64,000 nt of DNA from Pseudomonas marginalis (GTDB taxonomy: Bacteria > Pseudomonadota > Gammaproteobacteria > Pseudomonadales > Pseudomonadaceae): assembly GCF_008692035.1 (NCBI RefSeq), contig NZ_VTFG01000001.1, forward strand, positions 372,001 through 436,000, in the 5' to 3' direction. Numbering within the stretch: the stretch's first letter is position 1; each line of letters opens with the position of its first letter. This document shows positions 18,124-27,425 of the stretch, piece by piece. The notes under the pieces were generated by a model, which saw only the letters and a program-made list of their open reading frames with translations, ran no database searches and had not been told where the DNA came from. The position numbers and the translations under genes were made by a program.

Positions 18124-19890
18124 TGGTTGGCATCCAGCGCCGTAGCCCATTACCCACACAAGCAGCTTCGAATAACGGACGGGTTGGCCTCGTCGTATAA
18201 GGCTGTAATACACCCGTACGATTTCCCCCTCCTCAAGGTCATTCACTGGGATCGGAATGTGCAGTTCCCGGCCAGCCGTTTCTGAATCCAGTGTGTTCGG
18301 TACCGTGGTTCTCGATTGGTCACCAATCCACTGTAATGTCACGGCGTCTCCGGGTTCGGTTTCGGTAAAAGGCAGTATCACCAGCACTTGCTGTTCGGTA
18401 CGGCTGTCTTCAACCCGTGCCTGGGGCAGCGCGCTGGCAGGCTTGCCTATCTGTAATTGCAAGCGCAGCGACTCACGGCTTGATGGCCGGTCCGCGCGTT
18501 CGTAATACAGCTCGGTGAGCAGGGCATTGAAACGCTCGATATGCTCGCCGTCGACCTTGAACACCAGGACGCGATCCGCGGGGATCGCCCCGAGTGTGTA
18601 TTCCTGGGTGTAGATCACCGAGCCACCCACCCACACCAGACGAATCCGGGTCGACGCCGCCCATCCGTCGGGAGCGACTATGACCACCGTCGCCTCAGGA
18701 ACACTCGGATCCAGATAGCCAGCCGCGGATTCCTGGACACGGGGCGCCTGCCAGGGACTGGCGGCCCCGCGTACGCTCACACGCGTCTTCATCGAAACAC
18801 GCACATCGTCGGTGTTCAGCGAATGAAGGCTGCAAGACAGCATTGAGACGCCGCCGCCCAGGGCCTTGACTCTTTCATTCGGGACATAGAACTCCATAAA
18901 GCTATTGGTGCGCTCGACGGTCTTTTCCTCGCTGTAGGGCACAGGAAAGTTCTCTGCGTCTCGCCCCTCCCAATCCAGGCGTACTCGATCGCCTTTTTTG
19001 AACACCGTTGGATCAAGGAACAGTTTGATCTTCTGCGCCGCGTCCCCGAGCCGTTTCAAGTCGATAACGTCTCCTGGCTGCTCAAGAAAAGGTGCTTCAA
19101 GTGGCCGAGTACCGAGGTCCACATTTGCCCAGGTTGGTGGTGACCAATTTGCGTCCGATTCGGGGTCGAAGACCGGATAGTTGCCCACGGCATCAACGAC
19201 CTGCATGGCGATGGGCAGGAAAGGGTTGCTGCCGGCGGCACGGATGACGCTCTCATTAACCGTTACCTGGAACCGTCTGCCGACCTCCCTGGGGGTTACC
19301 ACATGACTGATAGGCTGCGAACCCCAGGCAATTGTGCAGGTATCGAATTCGGCCATGTATTCGTAGGGCTGGACCTCAAGAACGACCCCAAGCCTGGCCC
19401 GTTCGGGGTCTATCACTGCGCCCGCCTCGAGATCTTCGGGGAGGAAGAACACCAGTCCTTGATGGCCCGGTTTGTCAGCGTCCGGGTCTTCTTTGCCGGG
19501 ACGGTTGAGCTTGATCCGAAGCCTGAGCCGGTTGGTGTCGACGAGGCCGTTTCCGGGCTCCTCAATGGTGCAGTAGGCAGTAGCCCACTCCGGCAGAATG
19601 TTTTCCTTGGACACGGTCAAGGTATGCATCGGGTTATTCGCATTGCTCTCGTCGATAATCAGGTAGTCCTCTGGCGTCGGGCCGTTCCAGTACAAGAATA
19701 TCTCTGTGTGCAGCGCCAACTTGTGCTTGGGGAAAAGTAACGGCTTGAGATCATGCTCGACATGCCGCAGTCCAATGCACCTGTCAGGTTCGGTGTCCTC
19801 CTTGATAGGCATGCCCAGGTTCGAGATGTACAGCTCGGATTGTCTATCGTCGACTGTACTTCCAAGCTTTCTTTCAGGAGCACGAGACAT
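18097..19890 (-). CDS. Ig-like repeat protein, paralog 1 of the cluster
   Basis: 597 residues, no signal peptide and no membrane segment. The N-terminal region shares CIGLRHVEHDLKPLLFP with paralog 3. At about residues 135-155 is the cluster signature: RPGKEDPDADKPGHQGLVFF. The rest consists of roughly 100-residue beta-rich units built on the pattern GD-x-V-x-L-x-W-x-G, then FYVPNERV or IPVNDL, then a YYSL-R strand (for example VRVYYSLIRRGQPVRYSKLL). This suggests stacked Ig-like folds. GGAGG lies seven bases before the ATG. It is the last of four closely spaced genes (gap 60 bases). Function unrecognised; surface or extracellular structural role is only a guess. Confidence 0.8.
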   Translation of the reverse strand: MSRAPERKLGSTVDDRQSELYISNLGMPIKEDTEPDRCIGLRHVEHDLKPLLFPKHKLALHTEIFLYWNGPTPEDYLIIDESNANNPMHTLTVSKENILPEWATAYCTIEEPGNGLVDTNRLRLRIKLNRPGKEDPDADKPGHQGLVFFLPEDLEAGAVIDPERARLGVVLEVQPYEYMAEFDTCTIAWGSQPISHVVTPREVGRRFQVTVNESVIRAAGSNPFLPIAMQVVDAVGNYPVFDPESDANWSPPTWANVDLGTRPLEAPFLEQPGDVIDLKRLGDAAQKIKLFLDPTVFKKGDRVRLDWEGRDAENFPVPYSEEKTVERTNSFMEFYVPNERVKALGGGVSMLSCSLHSLNTDDVRVSMKTRVSVRGAASPWQAPRVQESAAGYLDPSVPEATVVIVAPDGWAASTRIRLVWVGGSVIYTQEYTLGAIPADRVLVFKVDGEHIERFNALLTELYYERADRPSSRESLRLQLQIGKPASALPQARVEDSRTEQQVLVILPFTETEPGDAVTLQWIGDQSRTTVPNTLDSETAGRELHIPIPVNDLEEGEIVRVYYSLIRRGQPVRYSKLLVWVMGYGAGCQPSVERPNPP

Positions 19891-19950
19891 CGTGAAACCT
19901 CCACATGAACGGGGTTGAAAATCGATCAGGCAGCCGCGTGATGATCATCC

Positions 19951-21753
19951 TTACGGTACGTCTTCGAATCCGAAAATGCCTCGGCGAGCAATACGCAGCG
20001 TCACCACACCGGAATAGCGCTGTGGAACACCGTGACGGTTGACCTCCCAATAGACTTTTACGATGCGATTGAGGTTGTCCGATACATACTTCGCCGGGAC
20101 TTTGATTCGAGCTTCACCGGGTGTGGAAATATGCATCAGCATGACAATGCGGTTCACCGGGCCAAACCAGTGCAGTCGAACATGCTGGCCGACAGGCGGG
20201 TCAGGGATGGTGACCCAGACGCCCTCCGGCACCAGGTCCGGATCAAGGTAATGGCCGGCAACCTTGTCGACTACCGGAGCGGCCATGGGCTCCAACGGTT
20301 TCCCCACCAGCAGGCTTTTGCGCGCAGACTCACCCAGCCGCCGCCCATCAGTACCATTGACCTCGTAGTGCATTTCGGAAGGGCGCCCCTCGAATCGCTT
20401 GATTTGGGCCACGGGCAGTACGAACTCAATGATGTCGTGCTCCGGGCGCTCACCTGCACTGCGGGTGAAGCGGTATTCCACGCTGCCGTCTCGGTCAGGC
20501 AAGAGCCAGACCAGTGTGATCAGGTCCCACGGTTTCCAGCTGGCCTGGTAAGGCACGTAGGCTTGCCCATCTTTCGGTACCGGACGTATTTCAGCGAAGG
20601 GCATGGTGTCGATCACATAGGGCGCTGGCCACAGAACCGTTGCACCTTTGACACTCACGTAGGCAGCTTGCGAATACATCGTCGTTGAACCGACATATTT
20701 GCGCAGGGTGTAATACAGCTTGGCATGCCCCTGGGCCAGACCGCCCATGAACGCAGGAGGGATCGGAAAGTCATAGATCGCGTTGATCCGCTCCACTGGG
20801 CGTTCCTCGCGATGTGTGACAGTGTTTCCTTGAGCATCGGTAGCCCTGAAGACAAATTCCAGGGTATCTCTCGTCTCGAAGTAATCCGCTGAAGCAAACA
20901 CCGAAGCCGTGACGGATTTGCCTGCCAGCTTCTCCAGGTCAATGACCCCGGTTTGCGGGTCAACCTCGGCGCTGTAAGGCTCTCTCAAAATATCGCGTTG
21001 TGCATATACCCATACCTTGCTGACGGCAGACCAGCGTTCAGCCGGGTCAGTGAAGTTACCGGTATGCCCGCGCACCTGAAGCCTCACGTTCAGTTCTCTG
21101 CCGTCGCGGGCGGCCATGACTGTCCTGTAAGGCACTATCAGGTTGACCGCATGGTTCAGATCTGACTCGGTGAGTAAATAGGTGACCTGTTGATCTCCCC
21201 AGCACAGCAGGACCTGGTCTCCCGCAGCCGCGTGGGCGTAAGGCATCAGCGTGATTTCAATATTCTCGAAAGCCCTGGCCTCACTGACGCCGTTAACCAG
21301 CACATCGTCAGGCAGATACATGACCAGTCCCTGGTGTCCTGGCCTGGAAGGGTCGGGGTCGTGGCCGCCCGGACGTGCAAGGTCAACCCGCAAGCGCAGG
21401 GGCAGGGTAGACGCGCCCGAGGCGTTGATTCGGCACACCAACGGGTCTATCCATTGAGGTCGAATACTGGCTGTCGGCAGGAGAATTGGCAGCCATTCAC
21501 GCTGGGTATCCCCGGGCATGACAAAGGTGTGAGCGACGGGAAGGATAGGGTCGTTGCTGAACAGTTCGAGCAATTGACCGGGTGACGTGCGCGAGCTGGT
21601 TTTCACGTAGACAACCTGCGGGGTTTCGATATTCCTGAGGCCCAGGTTGCCGTCAACCCCTACATCACCGGCCGCGGCCGGATGGAGCCTTGGGATGTAA
21701 AGATCGCCTAGTTCGGCGGTGGGCGCAGGGGGAGGGGGGGCGACGTTGGACAT
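19951..21753 (-). CDS. Ig-like repeat protein, paralog 2 of the cluster
   Basis: 600 residues from ATG 21753, which has AAGGAG seven bases upstream; the longer frame to 21855 lacks a site. The proline-rich N-terminus (SNVAPPPPAPTAELGDLYIP) is not a signal peptide. The signature RPGGHDPDPSRPGHQGLVMY is at about residue 140. Later units show VAGHYLDPDLVPEGVWVTIP, GQHVRLHWFGPV and VKVYWEVNRHGVPQRYSG, the same strand pattern as its neighbours. It lies 55 bases downstream of paralog 3 and 60 upstream of paralog 1, so it belongs to the same operon. Product function unknown. Confidence 0.8.
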   Translation of the reverse strand: MSNVAPPPPAPTAELGDLYIPRLHPAAAGDVGVDGNLGLRNIETPQVVYVKTSSRTSPGQLLELFSNDPILPVAHTFVMPGDTQREWLPILLPTASIRPQWIDPLVCRINASGASTLPLRLRVDLARPGGHDPDPSRPGHQGLVMYLPDDVLVNGVSEARAFENIEITLMPYAHAAAGDQVLLCWGDQQVTYLLTESDLNHAVNLIVPYRTVMAARDGRELNVRLQVRGHTGNFTDPAERWSAVSKVWVYAQRDILREPYSAEVDPQTGVIDLEKLAGKSVTASVFASADYFETRDTLEFVFRATDAQGNTVTHREERPVERINAIYDFPIPPAFMGGLAQGHAKLYYTLRKYVGSTTMYSQAAYVSVKGATVLWPAPYVIDTMPFAEIRPVPKDGQAYVPYQASWKPWDLITLVWLLPDRDGSVEYRFTRSAGERPEHDIIEFVLPVAQIKRFEGRPSEMHYEVNGTDGRRLGESARKSLLVGKPLEPMAAPVVDKVAGHYLDPDLVPEGVWVTIPDPPVGQHVRLHWFGPVNRIVMLMHISTPGEARIKVPAKYVSDNLNRIVKVYWEVNRHGVPQRYSGVVTLRIARRGIFGFEDVP

Positions 21754-21808
21754 GTAGTGACTCCTTTCTATGAAACAACGGGTAAGACACCGAAAGGCAT
21801 AGTTCGGG

Positions 21809-24028
21809 CTAGAGGCGTCTGAAGCGAATATCGTCAATTTCGTAGTCGTTACCACTGGTAGTCACTACATGACTATTGATGTAAAGCACGACATAAGAAC
21901 TGTTAGCGAGGAAACTTCCCGAAAGTGTTCGCCAGTTTACTAAGTCGGTGAGCTGGGTGGGGGCTGTGACAGCGCCTTGAGTGGTACCCAGGGAGAGGGA
22001 AGGGACTACATATAGGCCGCGGAATCTTCTGGCTTTTATACTGAATTCGTATCGATGACCTGGTAGCAAGTTGGCAAATCCTTGGCTGAGGATTACCCCA
22101 CTTTTATCCCCGGGGGTGTTTGTAAAGTTATGGAAAACGGTGTTGGTGGCGTATTTTCTAAACTCAATATCACGCCCTCCATTGACCGCAGGGCCTGGCA
22201 CCCATCCGTTTAAGTTGCTGTTGTCGAAGGTGGTGAGGTGGTCGAAGCCTGCGATTACGCGCAACGCGAGAATCGGGGAAAATCGCCTGGGAACATTGGC
22301 CCGGGCCAAACTGTATTTCAGCCTTATGGATCTATCGAGGTTTCCAGTGATGAAGTTACGTGCGATAGGGATTTCCAGTGTTTCCCCTGCCTGGTCATTA
22401 TTTAACTTCATCTGAACGGAGGTGCTGATGACATCTCCATCCAAATCCAACTTGATCACATCGTCGCCCAGACTGTCGGTAAGCGGGAGCGTAACCATCA
22501 AATGGGTGCCAAAATTATCCGGGTCCAGATAGTTACCCGAAGCGCTGTCAACCCTTACCGCTGGCAGTGTCCTTGTAGGCTCGCCCACTTGCAGTTGAAG
22601 ACGTTGGGATTGCCGATGGGGTGACTGGTCGATGCGTTCGTAATACACCTCGACAGGCAATGTATTAAAGCGCCTGACTTGTGCATTCGGAACGGTAAAT
22701 GAAAGTTCCCGGTCGTCCGGAATAGGTCCCAGCACAAACTCTTCAGTAAAATTAACCGAGTGCGCGGCCCATACTATTCGGATGCGGGTGGTGGCGGTCC
22801 AGCCAAGTTGGGCACGGTATTTAACCGTGGCATTTGAGTTTGGATTCAATTCTCCGTCTGGCGCTTCTACGATGCTCGGCGCGGGCCAGGCGATGAACTC
22901 GCCCTTAACCGTTACCCGTACTTTTCTTGACGGCAACCATACATCATCTCTGGCCTTATAGAGGTTGTAGTACATAATTGCAGTGCCGCCGGCGATTGCA
23001 CTGACGATTTCGTTGGGCACGTCGAAGTCTTCGATGAAGTTGACAAGGTTGACGTCTCTTTCCTCGCCATGGAAAAAAGGCAAGTTATAAGTGTCTCGGC
23101 CCTCCCATTCAAATGCAATTTTGTCGTTGCGCTCGAAAAAGTCGTTATCGATGAATATCTGGACGACTTGTGCGGCCTCACCCAGCTCATCAAGTTCAAC
23201 GGTTTCTCCGGCTTGCATAAGGAACGGTGGCCGTGGCCGCAAGAGCCCGAGGTTGACGTCTACTCGTTGTGTCTCCGACCAGTTCGATTTGGAGTCGGGA
23301 TCAGCGGGGTAGTTACCGCCCACATCCTTGATTTGCATGGCCACCGGCATGTTCACGTAATGAGGGTTCTCTTTGATCTGCTCGGGGGAAATGAACATTT
23401 CAAATGGCCGTTGCACCTCACTGGCCGTCACCACGTGTTCGATGAGAGTGGAACCCCAGGCGATACGGCAGGTGTCCCACTCGGCCATATTTTCCCAGGG
23501 GTGGATCTCGAGCACTACACCGCGATTTGCCCTGGCCATATCCACGTGGCTGCCGGCTTCCAGGTCGGCAGGCAGAAAAAACACCAGGCCCTGGTTACCG
23601 TCGGCGTCCGGGTTCGGATCAGGGTACCCCGGGCGACTGCGTTTCACCCTGAGCTTCAACGGTTTGGTTTTAGACCGGTTGCCGCTGGGGCGTTTGATCA
23701 GGCAATAGACTTCGGCCCACTCCGGCAGGATTTGTTCTTTATTCACCCTCAGGCTGAAAAACCCGTTATTCACGTTGTCCGGTTGGATGATGAGGTAATC
23801 CACCGGGGCTTCAGGGTTGTTCCAAATCAGGTAGATCTCCGTGTCCAGCACTACCCCCGGGAACGCCAGGAGCAGCACCTCCAGATTATGTTCCACATGT
23901 CGTGCGCCCAGTGCGCCGTCAGACTGGGTATCCCCTTCGGGAGGGGGCTCGATACCGCTGATCAGCACTGGGCCCAGGTCATAGTCATTGCGGGGACGGC
24001 GGGCCGGGGTTCTGGTTTTACGGGACAT
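21809..24028 (-). CDS. Ig-like repeat protein, paralog 3, with C-terminal carbohydrate-binding-like module
   Basis: 739 residues from ATG 24028 (GGAGG seven bases upstream). Residues 1-600 parallel paralog 1 closely (GALGARHVEHNLEVLLLAFP, RPGYPDPNPDADGNQGLVFF, LGPIPDDRELSFTV). The last 145 residues are different: FDNSNLNGWVPGPAV, LPGHRYEFSIKARRF, WRTLSGSFLANSSYVVLYIN and a final YEIDDIRFRRL. This is the strand pattern of CBM4/9- or CBM6-like jelly rolls that bind glycans. DNA for this tail is visibly more AT-rich than the body of the gene, as if added later. No signal peptide is seen. Function unknown. Confidence 0.8.
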   Translation of the reverse strand: MSRKTRTPARRPRNDYDLGPVLISGIEPPPEGDTQSDGALGARHVEHNLEVLLLAFPGVVLDTEIYLIWNNPEAPVDYLIIQPDNVNNGFFSLRVNKEQILPEWAEVYCLIKRPSGNRSKTKPLKLRVKRSRPGYPDPNPDADGNQGLVFFLPADLEAGSHVDMARANRGVVLEIHPWENMAEWDTCRIAWGSTLIEHVVTASEVQRPFEMFISPEQIKENPHYVNMPVAMQIKDVGGNYPADPDSKSNWSETQRVDVNLGLLRPRPPFLMQAGETVELDELGEAAQVVQIFIDNDFFERNDKIAFEWEGRDTYNLPFFHGEERDVNLVNFIEDFDVPNEIVSAIAGGTAIMYYNLYKARDDVWLPSRKVRVTVKGEFIAWPAPSIVEAPDGELNPNSNATVKYRAQLGWTATTRIRIVWAAHSVNFTEEFVLGPIPDDRELSFTVPNAQVRRFNTLPVEVYYERIDQSPHRQSQRLQLQVGEPTRTLPAVRVDSASGNYLDPDNFGTHLMVTLPLTDSLGDDVIKLDLDGDVISTSVQMKLNNDQAGETLEIPIARNFITGNLDRSIRLKYSLARANVPRRFSPILALRVIAGFDHLTTFDNSNLNGWVPGPAVNGGRDIEFRKYATNTVFHNFTNTPGDKSGVILSQGFANLLPGHRYEFSIKARRFRGLYVVPSLSLGTTQGAVTAPTQLTDLVNWRTLSGSFLANSSYVVLYINSHVVTTSGNDYEIDDIRFRRL

Positions 24029-24077
24029 GGTCAGGCCTCCAAGAGGGGCGGTGTGGCTGATAGAAACCGCAGCCGCT

Positions 24078-25565
24078 TCATCTCCCACGGCCCGGCGCAC
24101 CAATCCGTACTTCCTGGCGTAACGATTCGTTTAGCGATGTGCTGCGCGCCAGAATATTTTCGGGCTCATACACGTAATAGAGTTCAGGGGTGGTGCCGTC
24201 GAACCTCAAGAGATCTTCATAGGGAATCAGGCGTCTTATGGGCACGCCTTCAGGCACCTGCCCCACGGTAAATAGGTCGTCGTAGAGGATCAGGTCATGG
24301 CTGCCCGGTATCACGTAACGCATAAGCAACATGATCTTGTCAGTGGGCCTGCGCCATGCGTACCAAGGAATTTCGACGGCGGCGCCACCGGTGGGGATGG
24401 GGTTGACGACATGGGAGGGGTATCGCAAAAAAATAGGCGCCTGCAATCGGATGATCGCGTCCTGCACGGCGGCAGAGGCGATTTTTGAGTAACCCACGAT
24501 ATTGAGCCCTTGGAACAGGATAAAGCTGATCTCCACTTTGCCACCGGCCACGGCACGCACTTTGTCATGAGGTACGAAAAAATCATGAGGCCGACCGGCC
24601 GCTACGATAGGGATGTATTGATCGTGCAGTACCCTACCCCCCAGTTTTGGGTAGCCCTGGTAAGACGCAAAAAACGTGTAGCCAACAGGGCCCTGATCCG
24701 GATAAGTGAACAACTGCATATGCAAGGGCTCGCCGTTAAGTGACTCAAGGTCGATCAAGCCTGGATAGTTCTGGGTTGCGAAGATAGGCGCGGCATAGTT
24801 GGCGCTGCCCACGTCCACGAGCACCGGAATGTTGCGCGAGCGGGGCGTGGATACATTGCGGACGGCGTCGACAACCTGGAAACTCACCAACCGACTGTTG
24901 CCATTACCGATTGAGATGATTTGATCGCGGTTGAGTTTTATCTCGGTCTGTTGGCCGACACCGGTTACCTGCTGAGGGGGCGCTAGAAAACTACCAACCT
25001 GGCATTCAATGCGATCCAGTGCATGCATATTCGGATAAGGCTCGAAGGTCAGGGTCACGCCTCGCCCGGCCTGAATTTCCCTGATCTCCGTATCGGATAT
25101 TTTGAAATTGAGTTCGGAATGGCCGGGAGTGATGTGGTCCTGATCCTCCCCGGCCGGGAGGGTTCGCTTGACCATCAGGGTCAGCGGATAAGAGAGGTCA
25201 TTGGACGGGCCGCCGGTGTACCACACCCTGTACCCCAGTATCAGATCCCCATTGGGGAGGTCGCTGTCCGAAATGGCAAAGGAGAAGCTGCTGCGGGCTT
25301 CTTCCCCAGGTTCCAGGGTTTTCTCTGCAAGTACCTTCATCCCCACTATAGAAAGCACCTCAATCTTGTCTCCGGGTTTCGCGGGCCAATTCTTGTCCAC
25401 CGACACGGTCAGTCCTCTGGCCAGCAACCAGAGCGGAATACCACCGTCATAGCCCGCAAATGCAGGGGACATCCCAGGGACGCGCAGCGTGTCAAGAAAC
25501 TTGGGTTTGACCGGCGAGGGCTTCTTGGGTTTGGTCGTGGCGGGCTTGCTGTTCTTGGTAGGCAT
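24078..25565 (-). CDS. Ig-like repeat protein, paralog 4 (short subfamily)
   Basis: 495 residues from ATG 25565 (GGAG eight bases upstream). The N-terminus is a Lys/Pro/Thr-rich, probably disordered stretch (TKNSKPATTKPKKPSPVKPK), followed by RVPGMSPAFAGYDGGIPLWL, nearly shared with paralog 5. The cluster signature appears in modified form, LPAGEDQDHITPGHSELNF. Further shared elements are EPYPNMHALDRI, NVSTPRSRNIPVLVDV, YPGLIDLESLNG and IPWYAWRRPTDKIMLLMRYV. A lux-box-like element lies about 86 bases upstream. It starts the four-gene run 25565-18097. No signal peptide; function unknown. Confidence 0.8.
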   Translation of the reverse strand: MPTKNSKPATTKPKKPSPVKPKFLDTLRVPGMSPAFAGYDGGIPLWLLARGLTVSVDKNWPAKPGDKIEVLSIVGMKVLAEKTLEPGEEARSSFSFAISDSDLPNGDLILGYRVWYTGGPSNDLSYPLTLMVKRTLPAGEDQDHITPGHSELNFKISDTEIREIQAGRGVTLTFEPYPNMHALDRIECQVGSFLAPPQQVTGVGQQTEIKLNRDQIISIGNGNSRLVSFQVVDAVRNVSTPRSRNIPVLVDVGSANYAAPIFATQNYPGLIDLESLNGEPLHMQLFTYPDQGPVGYTFFASYQGYPKLGGRVLHDQYIPIVAAGRPHDFFVPHDKVRAVAGGKVEISFILFQGLNIVGYSKIASAAVQDAIIRLQAPIFLRYPSHVVNPIPTGGAAVEIPWYAWRRPTDKIMLLMRYVIPGSHDLILYDDLFTVGQVPEGVPIRRLIPYEDLLRFDGTTPELYYVYEPENILARSTSLNESLRQEVRIGAPGRGR

Positions 25566-25650
25566 GGCTTTCTCCAATAGAAAGTTGTCACGCGTGACAG
25601 GAAATGCTCCTGCGCTTGGACCTATCAAACGCCGTTAAAGAAGGATTTGG

Positions 25651-25672
25651 CTACTGTCATAATTAACAGGTG
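25651..25672 (-). promoter_or_regulatory. Lux-box-like element C, upstream of paralog 4
   Basis: Read on the minus strand the 20-base core is ACCTGTTAATTATGACAGTA, with the CT-N12-AG layout of boxes bound by LuxR-type AHL receptors. It matches element B in 20 of 22 positions and has the same orientation relative to its downstream gene. TTTGATA follows 22 bases further on and may belong to the -10 region. It lies in the 138-base gap between paralogs 5 and 4. Confidence 0.65.
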
Positions 25673-25703
25673 GCGACGGGCGGACGGCGCGCAGCACGCC
25701 CGG

Positions 25704-27161
25704 TCAGGAACCTTGCAGGATTTGCACTTGACGGCGCAGCGATTCGTTCAAATCCACGGAGCGGGCCCTGACAACAGAGGCGGACTCGGATTCGTACACG
25801 AAATACAGATCAGGGGCGTAGCCCACGAACGGTTGAAGATCCGTACCGGTGAGCGCCCACTGAACCGGCTGCCCATCCGACCAGAACGATCCCACCGGCT
25901 TCGTCACGCTGAAGAGGATGATTTCGTTGAGTGATTTCACGTAACGCAGGATCAACGTGAGGGTATCTGTCGGTTTGCGCCAGGCGTACCAGGGGATATT
26001 CACAACGAGGGAGTTTTCTATGAACACCGTATCTTCAGGGTATTTTTCGAAATAGGGCGCCTCCAATCGAATGACCGACCCCACGACTTCAGCGCAGGTC
26101 TGCTTGGAAACGTAAGGGGTCAAGTCGTCTGCCCGGATCAGTTCATAACTGATCGCCACCCATCCTCCGGCCGCAGCACGGACTTTGCTGTAGGGCACTT
26201 CATGATAGGTCGCGGTGCCAGCCCTGGTGATCACTTCGATGCGTCGGTGCACCACCTCACCTCCAAGCGGAGGGTAGGCCTTGAAGGTGATCACATACCA
26301 GTCTCCCGTCCTGCCGATGTGCCCAGGGGTGTACATGCCAACCTTCAAGTTGGCGCCATTGAGTCTTTCGATATCGATATAGCCCGGCTGATCGTCGGAC
26401 TGGATGAATGGGCCTTCCCGTTGCGCATTGTCGAGCGCCACCACTACGCGGGTGTACTTGGATCGTGGTGTTGAGGCGTTGCCGACGAGGTCGACGATGT
26501 AAAACCCCACCAGCAGGCCATCACTGTCACCGGCTTTAATCATCTGGGCGTGATTAATCACAATAAGGGTCGCCTGGCCGACGCCTGCAACTTTCTGCAC
26601 GACGTTCAGGCTGCCCCATTGGAAGTGGATGCGATCGCTTGGATGCATATTCGGGTAAGGCTGAACGATTACGCTGACGCCTTTGGCTGCCTCGGGCGGA
26701 TAGACTTCCAGGGCCGAGAGTGTGTATTTGAGTTGCGAGTGACCCGGCTCAAGCTGATCCAGGTCTTCGCCCGCCGGCAGTTCGGTTTTTACCAAGATAC
26801 TCAGGGGATAGGATGCCTCGTAGTCGTCGCTGCCTCTGTAATTCACCACGTAACCCAGGCGTAGTTCTCCGTCGGGCAGCTTTTCCCGTGGAATGGAAAA
26901 AAAGTAACTGTGGTGTTGTTCCTCTCCCGCCCGGACCGGCTTCATCGCCAAGGACGTCATACTTGGCATCATGACGATATTGATGATGTCGCCAGGACTG
27001 GCAACCCAACTGTTATCCACTCGGACCGTCAGCCCGGAGACCATCAGCCAGTCGGGAATCCCTCCGTCGTAACCGTCCACATTGGGAGTCATGCCCGGGA
27101 TCGACAGGCGAGGAAGCTGCTTGGGCTGCCCAGGGGAGGTCTTGGCGCTTTCAGTGCTCAT
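25704..27161 (-). CDS. Ig-like repeat protein, paralog 5 (short subfamily)
   Basis: 485 residues from ATG 27161 (CAGGAG ten bases upstream); the longer frame to 27263 would run into the regulatory element. It aligns end to end with paralog 4: SIPGMTPNVDGYDGGIPDWL, LPAGEDLDQLEPGHSQL, QPYPNMHPSDRIHFQWGSL, NASTPRSKYTRVVV, QPGYIDIERLNG, NIPWYAWRKPTDTLTLILRY and the tail SVDLNESLRRQVQI. The repeat pattern is beta-rich throughout with no membrane or export signal. Its own lux-box-like element lies 100 bases upstream. Function unknown. Confidence 0.8.
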   Translation of the reverse strand: MSTESAKTSPGQPKQLPRLSIPGMTPNVDGYDGGIPDWLMVSGLTVRVDNSWVASPGDIINIVMMPSMTSLAMKPVRAGEEQHHSYFFSIPREKLPDGELRLGYVVNYRGSDDYEASYPLSILVKTELPAGEDLDQLEPGHSQLKYTLSALEVYPPEAAKGVSVIVQPYPNMHPSDRIHFQWGSLNVVQKVAGVGQATLIVINHAQMIKAGDSDGLLVGFYIVDLVGNASTPRSKYTRVVVALDNAQREGPFIQSDDQPGYIDIERLNGANLKVGMYTPGHIGRTGDWYVITFKAYPPLGGEVVHRRIEVITRAGTATYHEVPYSKVRAAAGGWVAISYELIRADDLTPYVSKQTCAEVVGSVIRLEAPYFEKYPEDTVFIENSLVVNIPWYAWRKPTDTLTLILRYVKSLNEIILFSVTKPVGSFWSDGQPVQWALTGTDLQPFVGYAPDLYFVYESESASVVRARSVDLNESLRRQVQILQGS

Positions 27162-27260
27162 GCTCTTTATTCTCCTGAACAAGTCCCTGAATGGGGGGGC
27201 TGACGCTGTTAACGATTTACCTGCCTCTGGCGATATCAAATACCCACGTTTTCGCGCTGA

Positions 27261-27282
27261 CAACTGTCAGAATTCACAGGTG
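27261..27282 (-). promoter_or_regulatory. Lux-box-like element A, upstream of paralog 5
   Basis: On the minus strand the core is ACCTGTGAATTCTGACAGTT (CT-N12-AG layout). It matches element B in 21 of 22 positions and faces the opposite way, their centres 67 bases apart in the divergent promoter region. It is flanked by a 9-bp inverted repeat, ATACCCACG (27240-27248) and CGTGGGTAT (27295-27303). TTTGATA lies about 21 bases downstream of the box. Confidence 0.7.
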
Positions 27283-27327
27283 CTGACAGACGGTCGTGGG
27301 TATCTAAGGTGCCACGCCATCGGTCGC

Positions 27328-27349
27328 CACCTGTTAATTCTGACAGTTG
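27328..27349 (+). promoter_or_regulatory. Lux-box-like element B, upstream of paralog 6
   Basis: The core on the plus strand is ACCTGTTAATTCTGACAGTT, an imperfect palindrome with the CT-N12-AG layout. It ends 76 bases before the ATG of paralog 6. The gap 27162-27425 holds this box, element A and no gene. Near-identity of A, B and C within otherwise diverged non-coding DNA argues for selection. Confidence 0.7.
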
Positions 27350-27425
27350 CCAACACCCTGCTACTGGATGTCTGATTTCTCTCAAACCCATGCCCAGTGC
27401 GCAGGGGAATGCCGAGGAAACCAGC

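Noticed and set aside
23069..24271. 400-codon plus-strand frame opposite Ig-like paralog 3
   Set aside because: Overlaps two certain minus-strand genes and has no homologous frame opposite the other paralogs.
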